DNA of 64,000 nt from Photobacterium sanctipauli (GTDB taxonomy: Bacteria; Pseudomonadota; Gammaproteobacteria; Enterobacterales; Vibrionaceae). Location: positions 62,001 through 126,000 of the forward strand of contig NZ_PYMA01000003.1 of assembly GCF_003026495.1 (NCBI RefSeq). The letters are read 5' to 3'. Positions within the stretch are counted from its first letter, which is position 1. Every line of letters begins with the position of its first letter. Below, in pieces: positions 9,622 through 17,976 of this stretch. The translations under genes were made by a program, and so were the position numbers. Under the pieces are notes generated by a model, which searched no databases, was not told the origin of the DNA, and saw only the letters and a program-made list of their open reading frames with translations.

Positions 9622-9648
9622 GCGCCTTATCCAAATCAGATAAGGCGC
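9622..9648. terminator. bidirectional terminator between convergent genes
   Basis: Perfect stem GCGCCTTAT/ATAAGGCGC with a 9-nt loop, between the stops of the exported-protein gene and the antiporter gene. It has only short A/T flanks. Confidence 0.7.
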
Positions 9649-9656
9649 AAATACTA

Positions 9657-10841
9657 CTAGTCGGTTAACCCTAATTTCTTCGCTAGCGGCTCAATCGCCC
9701 AGCCCTGTACCATGACAGAAATGAGGACAATAAAGAACACCATGTGCATCATTTCTTGTGCGCCAGTTACCCCAGCAGAGGCCGGAATAAGGGCAAAAAC
9801 AATCGGTGTGGCCCCTTTTAAGCCAATGGCTGAAATGAATGCCTTCTTCTTAAGCGAGACCCCGCGGAACGGTAAATAGCTCAAGAATACCGCTAATGGC
9901 CGTGCTAAGAAGATCAAAGCCAGCGCAGGCAGTATTGCCGAGAAAGCATCACCGAATAGCTCTTTCGGGAAGAACTGCAAGCCAAGAATAATAAACATCA
10001 GCGCCTGTGCCAGCCATGACAAACTGTTGAAGAAGTGCTTACTCACTTCCCGGCCTCGCTTGAGCTCATTACCAATCAATACGCCCGCCACGTATGAAGC
10101 GATGAGGATGTTCCCGCCCAGCATCTGGCTGCCGTACGCTGCAATAAAGAAACAAGCCAGAATGAACACTGGGATCAAGCCGTACTCTTCCAGCTTAATT
10201 TTGTTAAGTAGCTTAACGCAGCAAAACCCAATTAAGTAACCGATGCCTATCCCCACCACGATTTGCAGAACCAGTTCAACAGCGATAGTCGAGCCACTGA
10301 TTATATCGCCGGTGCTCACTAGCATTTCGGTCAAAATCGCCACCAGCAACAAAGCCACTGGGTCATTGGTTGCCGATTCGAACTCAAGGATGGTATCGGT
10401 ACTTTCTTTGAGCTTTAATTTTTTAGATTCAAGAATCGAAAACACCGCTGCCGCATCAGTAGAGGACACCACCGCCGCAAACAATAGACAGGTCAGGATA
10501 TTAAAATTAGTGATGTAATAGAGAATGCCACCAAAGATAAAAGTGGTCAGCAATACGCCCAGGGTTGATAAAACGCCACCCTCTTTATAAGCCACTTTGA
10601 TACTGGCTTTAGACGTATTTAAGCCACCAACAAACACAATCACATTCAAGGCCAATGAGCCGATGAATGACGTTAACGCGAGGTCATCGTAAACAAAATT
10701 AAACTCACCATTACCAAATAGCAGCCCAACCCCCATAAAGATAAGCAATGAAGGTAGACCCAATGTTTTGGATGGTTTGTGCAGCAGGATACCAACCGCA
10801 ATCAACGCTGCCATGCCAAGCATGATTAATTCTGTACTCAA
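9657..10841 (-). CDS. cation:proton antiporter (CPA1/NhaP-like), short form
   Basis: Inner-membrane protein of about 394 residues with about 12 hydrophobic segments. It carries the CPA1 core motif ESATNDPVALLLV and an upstream block with SSTDAAAVFSIL. The core resembles NhaP2/CvrA K+/H+ antiporters, but the protein ends right after the last membrane segment and lacks the C-terminal TrkA_C and cytoplasmic domains of the ~570-residue enzymes. The start is TTG at 10841 because AGGAGAA sits 5 bp before it; the GTG further upstream has no ribosome site. Ion specificity is unknown. Confidence 0.82.
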   Translation of the reverse strand: MSTELIMLGMAALIAVGILLHKPSKTLGLPSLLIFMGVGLLFGNGEFNFVYDDLALTSFIGSLALNVIVFVGGLNTSKASIKVAYKEGGVLSTLGVLLTTFIFGGILYYITNFNILTCLLFAAVVSSTDAAAVFSILESKKLKLKESTDTILEFESATNDPVALLLVAILTEMLVSTGDIISGSTIAVELVLQIVVGIGIGYLIGFCCVKLLNKIKLEEYGLIPVFILACFFIAAYGSQMLGGNILIASYVAGVLIGNELKRGREVSKHFFNSLSWLAQALMFIILGLQFFPKELFGDAFSAILPALALIFLARPLAVFLSYLPFRGVSLKKKAFISAIGLKGATPIVFALIPASAGVTGAQEMMHMVFFIVLISVMVQGWAIEPLAKKLGLTD

Positions 10842-11090
10842 TAGACTTCTCCTAACACCACGAGGTTTAAACACCATTAAATTGTATCACGCACAGTGTT
10901 AGTTAAAGGCAAACCATTCCTTACAACTATTCATTTATTGCTGTTTAGATGTTACGAAAAGTTAATATTTCCCGAACAACACTACATACAACAAGGCCAT
11001 CTATCATTTCAGTGCTTTAATAGCCTTAGAAACAACAAATGGCCTTACTTTTTATATGCTAAGTAAAGTTAGTCTACTAGCGAACGAAAG

Positions 11091-12923
11091 CTAGCTCAGC
11101 GCAAAAATAAAACTATCCAGCGCGTTTATTTTAAGGGTGAGTTGCCCTTCTCCCCCTTCTACCTTCAACTGGATCTCTTTTTGTTTGTAGAGCTGCTCGG
11201 TAAGCGTATAACTGCCATCAGCCAGCTGCCAGGCATCAATTAGAGAGGCCGGTAATCGCAAAGTGACTTCCCCTTTCGCCTTGTCTGCAAAGTTGGCAAT
11301 AACCAATAGCTTTTGCTCTGCATCATAACGGCTGAATGCAAACATTTGCCCATCGTAGCCATTACCTGTATTGCCACCTGTACTGCGGCTTGCACCTTGC
11401 TCTCGGTTATAGCTATGAAGCTGAACATATTCACCCATCAATGCCGAGCTCTCCAACGAGAAGGTCAGCAAGCGCTGGTAGAATTCACGCAATTCACGCT
11501 CTTGTTGAGTCAGCTGGCCGCCATCGAACTCGCCGTTGTTCATCCAACGCTGGTGGCTAGGTACACCAAAGTAATCAAAGATGGTAGTACGAGACGCCAA
11601 ACCAAAGCCCGCATCTTCAGCCCCAGCCTCACCCACTTCCTGGCCAAAGTAAACCATGGTCGGTGATGTACTTAGTGCGGCCGATACCAACATTGCCGGT
11701 TTGCCTTTGTTTGCATCACCCGCAAACTCAGGGCTGGCCACCCGCTGTTCGTCATGGTTATCAAGGAAGTGCAGCATGTGGTGTTCGATATCCATCAACT
11801 GATCTTGTACTTCGACAATGGCATCGGTAGAGCCCGTACCTTGCATAACCAGCTTCAAGGTGTCGTAGAGATCGACTTTGTCGTAAAGGTAGTCCATCTT
11901 GCCTAGGTGAATATAATCACGATACAAATCAGGTTGATACACTTCTGCCATCAAGAAGGCATCAGGATTAACCTGCTTAATTGAAGCGTTCATGAAGCTC
12001 CAAAACTCAACCGGCACCATTTCCGCCATATCGTAGCGGAAGCCGTCTACCCCCAGCGCTAGCCAGTACAACGCGATATCACGGAACTTCACCCAAGAAT
12101 CAGGCACCGAACGCTGCTGCCAAAACTCGAAATGCGCAGCATGATATTTGTGTTCAAAACCGGCAGGAAGCTCATCAAAGTCTTTCGTGCCATCCGGTCG
12201 AACACCGTAGTTCACTTTCACGGTCTCATACCAGTCATCAAACTCTGGCTGAGCCAAGCGTGAACCATTACCGGTCCATTTAGCCGGGCTTTCTTTAAAT
12301 GATTCAACCATCGTTGGATGTTGCTCGCCACCCAAGGGCTGATAGCCGCCTTTGGGTTCTGGCACCTTAAAGTCTTGGCCCGGAATATAGTAGAAGTTGT
12401 TATCTCGGTGGTACGCCACACTGGTGTCATCAGAGGCACCAAAATCTTCAACCCCTTCAGGGTTGGTTAGCCCTTGATACCGACGCGCAACATGGTTCGG
12501 TACAATATCGATGATCACTTTCAAACCGTTGCGGTGGCTACGATCAACCAAGGCTTTGAACTCTTCGAGACGGTTCGCAGGATCAACCGCAAGATCTGGA
12601 TTCACGTTATAGTAGTCTTTAACAGCATAAGGTGATCCTGCCCGACCTTTCACCACGCTTGGATGATCGTCTTCTATACCAAACTCGCTATAATCACGAA
12701 CCAATGCATGATGAGGCACACCGGTGTACCAAATATGGGATACCCCTAGCTGCTTGATCTCAGACAATGCCTTATCGGTAAAATCATTAAATTTACCCAC
12801 CCCATTCTCTTCTAGGGTGCCCCAAGGTTTATTGGTGGTATTGGTATTGCCAAACAGGCGGGTGAATACTTGGTAAACCACCTGCTTTCGGTTTTTAGAA
12901 ATTGGTTGAATTACATCAGTCAT
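11091..12923 (-). CDS. GH13 alpha-amylase family enzyme, probably cytoplasmic
   Basis: TIM-barrel glycosidase of about 610 residues without a signal peptide. Family GH13 regions are visible: VIIDIVPNH, GVDGFRYDMAEMV (catalytic Asp), LMAEVY (acid/base Glu) and FLDNHDEQRV (transition-state Asp). The final ~90 residues form the usual beta-sandwich domain C. It probably hydrolyses imported maltodextrins. The ATG at 12923 is used; a GTG four codons upstream is equally possible, as neither has a strong ribosome site. It lies downstream of malM, separated by a stem-loop. Confidence 0.88.
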   Translation of the reverse strand: MTDVIQPISKNRKQVVYQVFTRLFGNTNTTNKPWGTLEENGVGKFNDFTDKALSEIKQLGVSHIWYTGVPHHALVRDYSEFGIEDDHPSVVKGRAGSPYAVKDYYNVNPDLAVDPANRLEEFKALVDRSHRNGLKVIIDIVPNHVARRYQGLTNPEGVEDFGASDDTSVAYHRDNNFYYIPGQDFKVPEPKGGYQPLGGEQHPTMVESFKESPAKWTGNGSRLAQPEFDDWYETVKVNYGVRPDGTKDFDELPAGFEHKYHAAHFEFWQQRSVPDSWVKFRDIALYWLALGVDGFRYDMAEMVPVEFWSFMNASIKQVNPDAFLMAEVYQPDLYRDYIHLGKMDYLYDKVDLYDTLKLVMQGTGSTDAIVEVQDQLMDIEHHMLHFLDNHDEQRVASPEFAGDANKGKPAMLVSAALSTSPTMVYFGQEVGEAGAEDAGFGLASRTTIFDYFGVPSHQRWMNNGEFDGGQLTQQERELREFYQRLLTFSLESSALMGEYVQLHSYNREQGASRSTGGNTGNGYDGQMFAFSRYDAEQKLLVIANFADKAKGEVTLRLPASLIDAWQLADGSYTLTEQLYKQKEIQLKVEGGEGQLTLKINALDSFIFALS

Positions 12924-13028
12924 GAAAATTAACACTCAAGGCAAATAGTAAATCGGGTCACCAACCTAAGCATATTATCATTCGGTAAAACGGGATGAAT
13001 CGTGTACTTGGTTGGGAAAATAAGAGAA

Positions 13029-13050
13029 CGGGCAGACGACCGTCTGCCCG
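13029..13050 (-). terminator. stem-loop between malM and the amylase gene
   Basis: Perfect 10-bp stem CGGGCAGACG/CGTCTGCCCG with a minimal loop. On the minus strand it is followed by a T-rich but interrupted stretch. It may attenuate rather than end transcription. Confidence 0.6.
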
Positions 13051-13158
13051 ACAAGCCCAATATCCAAAGGTGTGGATTCGAAGCACCTTCTTCTGGTGGG
13101 CATGATTTAGTGGATATAACTTAAACCATAACTCCCGGCATTATGCTCACGCCTTGGC

Positions 13159-14040
13159 TTACTTCTTAATAAGCTCAAGAAACGTTGCTTCTGCACTGGT
13201 AGAGCCGGCACGCTTGGCTTCTTCCATCAAGGAAAGTGCTTTTTGCATGTCGTTCTTCTCTACCGCCGCTTTAATCTGGCTGTTATAGAACGCTTCGCTT
13301 TCTGGCAGCATGGCTGGCGCCGATGCCGCAACCGCCTTCTCTACTTTCACAGTTTGAGGTTGTTGTTTCACAGGCGCTTCAGTAGCTGGCACAGGCGCTG
13401 GTACCTGAGTTGCACGGTAAGAACGAAGAGCTAGCGGCTTGAGGGTTAGTTCAAGCGAGCCAAACTTTTGGTGTTGGTAGACAGGATCTGTCACCATCGG
13501 GCGTGCCAAGCCTAGCTCTTCTGCACGAAGGCGCTCGGGATGAGGCACTTGAATCTCACCTTCACGATATTCCTGTGGTGAGTACACCACCATGTATGGC
13601 GTAGATTTACGTTCCATCACGAAACGGTTATGGTAGCTCGACAAGCGGAACATATCCGATAGCTTCAATTCAAAGTCATTCAATTCGATGCTTTCTACGA
13701 CTTGAAAGTTTTCATCGAGCAACAAGACTTTCGGCGCAAAAACACCCGCTACTCTTAGCCAGCTATTCAAATCTACACGCATACGATCGACATTTTCTGG
13801 CAATACAAAGCCAGCGAAGTAGCTTTTGCCCTCTGCAAAATCACCAATTTGTGAATATTGGTCAATCGCAAAATCGATATCATCACCTTGCATTGGGATC
13901 CATTCAAATTCGCTGAATAAAGCGCAGCAAGCTGGTTGAGAAATAGTCACGTCTTTAACGTTTTCTGTCGTTGGGGAAGTCGCACAGCCCATTAGTGTCG
14001 CGGCCAATAGTGCGGCTAGTGTCGTTTTTATAATTTTCAT
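13159..14040 (-). CDS. malM: maltose operon periplasmic lipoprotein MalM
   Basis: Protein of 293 residues with a lipoprotein signal (LLAATLMGCATSP, Cys19). MalM-family traits are a CCALFSEFEWIPM block, a central beta-rich domain, a Pro/Ala/Val linker (VPAPVPATEAPVKQQPQ) and a C-terminal amphipathic repeat (AFYNSQIKAAVEKNDMQKAL). MalM is a periplasmic protein of the maltose regulon whose exact role is not settled. It lies directly downstream of lamB as in enterobacteria, separated by a hairpin. Its tail is echoed in the small protein at 8535-8900. Confidence 0.88.
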   Translation of the reverse strand: MKIIKTTLAALLAATLMGCATSPTTENVKDVTISQPACCALFSEFEWIPMQGDDIDFAIDQYSQIGDFAEGKSYFAGFVLPENVDRMRVDLNSWLRVAGVFAPKVLLLDENFQVVESIELNDFELKLSDMFRLSSYHNRFVMERKSTPYMVVYSPQEYREGEIQVPHPERLRAEELGLARPMVTDPVYQHQKFGSLELTLKPLALRSYRATQVPAPVPATEAPVKQQPQTVKVEKAVAASAPAMLPESEAFYNSQIKAAVEKNDMQKALSLMEEAKRAGSTSAEATFLELIKK

Positions 14041-14123
14041 AGTTCTCTCCGATACCCTAATGTTGTGTGGGTATATCTATTTGCTCTTGCTAATTTACTT
14101 AAAAAAGCAAAGAGATATACCGG

Positions 14124-14146
14124 AAAAAGGCAGCCCGAAGGCTGCC
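14124..14146 (-). terminator. Rho-independent terminator after lamB
   Basis: GGCAGCC-TTCG-GGCTGCC on the minus strand, a UUCG tetraloop hairpin, followed by five T. This is a canonical terminator placed between lamB and malM. Confidence 0.85.
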
Positions 14147-14162
14147 TTGACAGAAATGTGAT

Positions 14163-15485
14163 TTAGAACCAGATTTCAGAGTGGATGCCGAACACAAACT
14201 GGCTCTTCTCGCCGTTGATTGCAGCATCTTCGTTTTCAGCGCCGAACCAAGTTACGTATGGCTTGATTTGCGGACGACCGAAGTAGTCAGCGTTAACTGT
14301 GAATACTGTTGCGGCTTCTAGGCTGTAGAAAGAGTTTTTCTGCTCAGAACGTCCCCAACTAGTCGCAACTTCGCCTGTATCTTCAATGGCGTAAGAACCA
14401 GTGAACTCAAGACGTAGGTTGTCATTTACTTTGTAAGTTGGACGAGCAGCAAAGATCAGACGCTCAACTTCATCTTCGCGCGCACCATCAGCACCTGTTA
14501 CCCAGTTAATGTTCTCTGGTGCCCAGTATGTAATTTCAGTACCTAGCTGCCAGTTTTCACCGATGTTTGCTACACCGTATGAAGTAATGAATAGTGATTT
14601 AGAATCTTCGCTGAATGCACCGCCGCCACTCCAGCTACCGAAGTTAACGCCACGGTTAGTTGCTAGGCCTGTACCGTAACCAACAGCAGTTTGAGACCAG
14701 CCATCGAAGCCGTAGAAGTCACGGTTATAGGTAATCGAACCACCGATACCGCGGTCTGCATCATCAGAACCAACCTCTGGGTTAGTACGTGAGGCACGCA
14801 TTAGTTTTAGGTCGAAGTCGAATGAACCACCTAGTGCCTGAACACCGTAGTAGTAGAAATCTAGAGAGGTTGCTGTCTGACGCTCATCAAGCTTGTCAAC
14901 TTTACCCGCATCAGGGTCAACAGAAACGATTGCCACACCCGTCTTGTGACCAGATTCTAGGTTAGTTTCAAAACCCGCACCCACACCAGAAGACTGTTTC
15001 CAGAATTCACCTGTTAGGATACCCGCAGAACGGTTAAGGAAGCGCTGACCAGCCCAGATTTCAGAGTTAGCAGGTAGATAAGGTAGGTTACCTAGAGCAA
15101 CGTACGCTTCTTTAATTTCGAACATCGCATCGGTATCTGTTTTCTGAGAACCTTCAGATGAGTATGCGTGGGTGTTACCGTTACCGTATTCAGAACGAAT
15201 CACGAAGTCACTGTAAACACCGTTTTGGAATTCAGTGTGCTTCTTGATAACGAACTCAACTTGGTTGGTGCTTTCACTGGTTGCAGTGTTAGCGTAGCGG
15301 TAATCTTCTTTACCCATATCGCCATCGAAAGTAGCGAAGTTTTCATCGTAGCGCAGGTTCATCGAACCGTAACCATGGATTTCCCAACCATCAGTAATGA
15401 TGTCCGTGGCAGATTCAGCAGCAACGTTGTATGAAGTTAGCGCGGTAAGTAATGCCGCTGCTACAGGTACTAACTTGTGTTTCAT
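14163..15485 (-). CDS. lamB: maltoporin (LamB-type outer-membrane porin)
   Basis: Outer-membrane barrel of 440 residues with a signal peptide (MKHKLVPVAAALLTALTSYNVAAES). LamB landmarks are the N-terminal GYGSMNLRYDENFATF, AYVALGNLPYLPANSEIWAGQRFLNR, the ATSLDFYYYGVQAL region and a C-terminal aromatic end (SQFVFGIHSEIWF) needed for barrel assembly. It forms a trimeric channel for maltodextrins. Three MalT-type boxes and a CRP-like site lie in its upstream region. A second, diverged maltoporin lies at 22197-23450. Confidence 0.93.
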   Translation of the reverse strand: MKHKLVPVAAALLTALTSYNVAAESATDIITDGWEIHGYGSMNLRYDENFATFDGDMGKEDYRYANTATSESTNQVEFVIKKHTEFQNGVYSDFVIRSEYGNGNTHAYSSEGSQKTDTDAMFEIKEAYVALGNLPYLPANSEIWAGQRFLNRSAGILTGEFWKQSSGVGAGFETNLESGHKTGVAIVSVDPDAGKVDKLDERQTATSLDFYYYGVQALGGSFDFDLKLMRASRTNPEVGSDDADRGIGGSITYNRDFYGFDGWSQTAVGYGTGLATNRGVNFGSWSGGGAFSEDSKSLFITSYGVANIGENWQLGTEITYWAPENINWVTGADGAREDEVERLIFAARPTYKVNDNLRLEFTGSYAIEDTGEVATSWGRSEQKNSFYSLEAATVFTVNADYFGRPQIKPYVTWFGAENEDAAINGEKSQFVFGIHSEIWF

Positions 15486-15586
15486 AGGAATGTCCCTTCT
15501 TATTTTTTATCGTGACTGCTATCTAGCAATCTTTTCGAGGCTCATATTCAGCGTTGATACAGATTTAGACATCCTCCTGATTAGGG

Positions 15587-15596
15587 GGGGATGAGG
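15587..15596 (+). promoter_or_regulatory. MalT box 1 (perfect match)
   Basis: GGGGATGAGG, identical to the MalT consensus GGGGA(T/G)GAGG. It lies in the lamB/GlgX-type divergent region, about 100 bp from the lamB start. Confidence 0.75.
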
Positions 15597-15606
15597 GAGG
15601 ATGAGA
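15597..15606 (+). promoter_or_regulatory. MalT box 2
   Basis: GAGGATGAGA, 8 of 10 matches to the MalT box, directly abutting box 1 in the same orientation. MalT binds boxes cooperatively, so the tandem arrangement supports function. Confidence 0.6.
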
Positions 15607-15620
15607 GGGGCGTAGTAAAA

Positions 15621-15630
15621 GAGGATGAGA
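15621..15630 (+). promoter_or_regulatory. MalT box 3
   Basis: A second copy of GAGGATGAGA, 24 bp from box 2 (start to start) and in the same orientation. An inverted partial copy, ATCCTCCT, lies at 15571-15578. Confidence 0.6.
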
Positions 15631-15637
15631 AGGGTTT

Positions 15638-15653
15638 CGTGATACGCTTCACA
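15638..15653. promoter_or_regulatory. possible CRP site in the lamB/GlgX-type divergent region
   Basis: CGTGA-N6-TCACA, one mismatch from consensus, located just beyond MalT box 3 as seen from lamB. The layout resembles the CRP/MalT arrays of enterobacterial mal promoters. Confidence 0.6.
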
Positions 15654-15772
15654 AAGGTTAGGCGTAATACTGAAAGAAAACTACATCAAGAGCCGTAAAA
15701 GTAAGAAGTGAGTCAAATTAATTACATAATCTTGAAGCACACTAGTACGAAAATAATTTCTAATTTTTTTGC

Positions 15773-15804
15773 AAAAAAAATCAGCTCTTGACTGATTTTT
15801 TTTT
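15773..15804. terminator. A/T-rich hairpin in the leader of the GlgX-type gene
   Basis: A-run plus TCAG pairing with CTGA plus T-run around a 7-nt loop, 51 bp before the start at 15856. It could be a weak terminator or attenuator in the leader, or a barrier between divergent units. The rest of 15486-15855 holds the MalT and CRP sites and no gene. Confidence 0.45.
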
Positions 15805-15855
15805 ATCGTTTTAATAACCGTATAGACGTCGTAAATTCGCAAAGAGATATACAAA

Positions 15856-17805
15856 ATGTTCGCTAAATTAGCCCAGCCTTTTCCATTAGGGGCTACATTA
15901 TGTGATCGGGGTTGTAATTTTTCCATTCACGCTCCTGACCACAAAGAAATAAAACTGGTTTTATTTGATAACGAGAATAAAAAAAAGATTATTGACCTTG
16001 ATAACCAGCATTTAGATATTCATTATACTTTTGTTGAAGGTATTACCGCCGGCCAAATATACGGCTACCAAATTAAAGACAAAGATGAAATACGCTTAGT
16101 GCTAGACCCTTATGCCCAAGCATTAAGTAAAACACCTTTCTACACCGAACCATTTACGGCACAACGCAGTTGGGATTTTGCTAAATCCGTTGTTGTAGAC
16201 CAAAGATTTGATTGGGAAGGGACGACCCTACCCCAAGTCCCACTAGAAGAAACCGTCCTGTTTGAAACCCATGTAAAAGGCTTCACCAAACGCCACCCGG
16301 CCATAGACCAAACCAAACAAGGCACCTACCTTGGCTTATGCCAGCCGGCGATGATCGAATACTTTAAGCAACAAGGTATCACTAGCCTGCAATTGCTACC
16401 TGTCACCTCCTGCATGTCTGAGCCACATCTGCTTAAGATGGATAAGGTCAACTATTGGGGATACAACAGCTTGTGTTTTATGGCGCCAGAGCCGCGCTAT
16501 GCCCAGCAAGACCCTGTGACCGAAATGAAAACCATGGTCAAAGAGCTTCATCGCCACGGTATCGAAGTCATCATGGACATTGTTTTCAATCATACAGCCG
16601 AAGGGGGCGAAGGCGGACCAAAGTTTCATTTCAAATGCCTAGACAAGCATTACTACTTGCTAGATCGAGAAAAGAACTACAAGAACCACACCGGTTGCGG
16701 TAACACATTTGATCTTACCTATCAGCCGAGCCTGAATATCGTACTCGATACCCTGCGCCACTGGGTGACCAACTACAAAATAGATGGCTTCCGTTTCGAC
16801 TTGGCAGCGACACTTGGCCGTAATGGTGATCGGTTTGATATGCACAGCGCTTTCTTTAAGGCTATCGCCCAAGACCCTATTCTTCAAAAGGTTAAACTGA
16901 TTGCCGAACCATGGGATATCGGCCCTGATGGCTACCAGCTCGGCTATTTCCCTCGCGGGTGGAATGAGTGCAACGATAAGTTTCGCGACACGGTGAAAAG
17001 CTACTGGCTATGCCAGGAAAATAACGTCAAAGAATTTGCGACGCGCTTAATGGGATCGCGGGATCTGTTCAGTGCCGGTAAATGGCCTGACAAACTGCCG
17101 GTGAACTTCGTCTCTTATCATGACGGCTTTACCCTGCAAGACTTGGTTTCCTACAATCACAAACACAACCATGCCAATGGTGAAAACAACCGCGATGGCC
17201 ATGGCGACAACCGCTCGAATAACCAGGGCGTTGAAGGTGAAACAGAGAACTATGCCGTATTGAGTCGCAGGGAGCGCCAAAAACGTAACCTGATGACGAC
17301 ATTGCTGTTTAGCTTTGGCATTCCCCACGTGCTTGCCGTCGATGCCCTCTCCCACACTCAGGGCGGCAACAACAACGCCTACTGCCAAGATAACGAGATT
17401 AGCTGGGCAGACTGGACACCAAGCAAGGATAAAGCCGAGTTCAGCCAATGGCTTGCCACCATGCTAGAGCGCCGCAAAAACATCATGTCGCCATTTATTC
17501 GCGCCTTCAGTGGCCATAACCGTGGGCACCACCGCATTCAGTGGAACCGCTCAAATGGCCATACCATGAACGCAGAAGATTGGCAGCGCCTTGAAGCCTT
17601 TGCCCTTTATTTGGGCTTATTCAAAGACGGCAAAGAGATGATGTTCCTCGTGAACAGCTCTTCGATTCCAACCCGCTACCGACTACCGGCCGGCAGCAAA
17701 TGGCAGGTAGTTTGTGATACGTCCGAAGCCACACTGGGTTCCAGACAAGTACAGACAACCTACATGCAAGGGGCACAATCACTCACTATCCTATACCGAG
17801 ACTAG
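15856..17805 (+). CDS. GlgX-type glycogen/maltodextrin debranching enzyme (isoamylase family)
   Basis: Protein of 649 residues, close to E. coli GlgX (657). The N-terminal E-set/CBM48 domain (about 5-100; FPLGATLCDRGCNFSIHAP) is followed by a GH13_11 barrel. The barrel has VIMDIVFNHTAEGG, IDGFRFDLAATLG (nucleophile about D315), LIAEPWDIG (about E351) and FVSYHDGFTLQDLV (about D423). It hydrolyses alpha-1,6 branches of limit dextrins in the cytoplasm. It is divergent from lamB across the MalT-box region, so it is probably maltose induced rather than part of a glgBCA operon. glgX is the nearest named relative, but orthology was not tested. Confidence 0.88.
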   Translation: MFAKLAQPFPLGATLCDRGCNFSIHAPDHKEIKLVLFDNENKKKIIDLDNQHLDIHYTFVEGITAGQIYGYQIKDKDEIRLVLDPYAQALSKTPFYTEPFTAQRSWDFAKSVVVDQRFDWEGTTLPQVPLEETVLFETHVKGFTKRHPAIDQTKQGTYLGLCQPAMIEYFKQQGITSLQLLPVTSCMSEPHLLKMDKVNYWGYNSLCFMAPEPRYAQQDPVTEMKTMVKELHRHGIEVIMDIVFNHTAEGGEGGPKFHFKCLDKHYYLLDREKNYKNHTGCGNTFDLTYQPSLNIVLDTLRHWVTNYKIDGFRFDLAATLGRNGDRFDMHSAFFKAIAQDPILQKVKLIAEPWDIGPDGYQLGYFPRGWNECNDKFRDTVKSYWLCQENNVKEFATRLMGSRDLFSAGKWPDKLPVNFVSYHDGFTLQDLVSYNHKHNHANGENNRDGHGDNRSNNQGVEGETENYAVLSRRERQKRNLMTTLLFSFGIPHVLAVDALSHTQGGNNNAYCQDNEISWADWTPSKDKAEFSQWLATMLERRKNIMSPFIRAFSGHNRGHHRIQWNRSNGHTMNAEDWQRLEAFALYLGLFKDGKEMMFLVNSSSIPTRYRLPAGSKWQVVCDTSEATLGSRQVQTTYMQGAQSLTILYRD

Positions 17806-17859
17806 GGGTCTAACGATGCCATTGCTATAGGCTAAAACAATACGGCTAAGCACATAAGT

Positions 17860-17881
17860 AAGCCCTGCATTGCAGGGCTTG
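17860..17881. terminator. bidirectional terminator
   Basis: AAGCCCTGCATTGCAGGGCTT, a near-perfect hairpin 55 bp after the GlgX-type stop and before the convergent phosphatase stop. The T-run on the plus strand is short. Confidence 0.7.
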
Positions 17882-17901
17882 TCTTTCGCCGTCATATGTA
17901 T

Positions 17902-17976
17902 TGATGAGATCAGGATTGGTTAGATCAAAGCTGGTGCAATTAAGACTGGTGAGATTCGGACTGATAAGATTTGGCC
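17902..17976 (-). repeat. five imperfect 15-bp tandem repeats straddling the phosphatase stop codon
   Basis: Units of 15 bp with plus-strand consensus TGGTNAGATNNNGAC run from inside the last codons of the phosphatase gene to 40 bp past its stop. In another minus frame the array reads as NLTS-like five-residue repeats, but no start or ribosome site supports a second protein. Confidence 0.65.
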
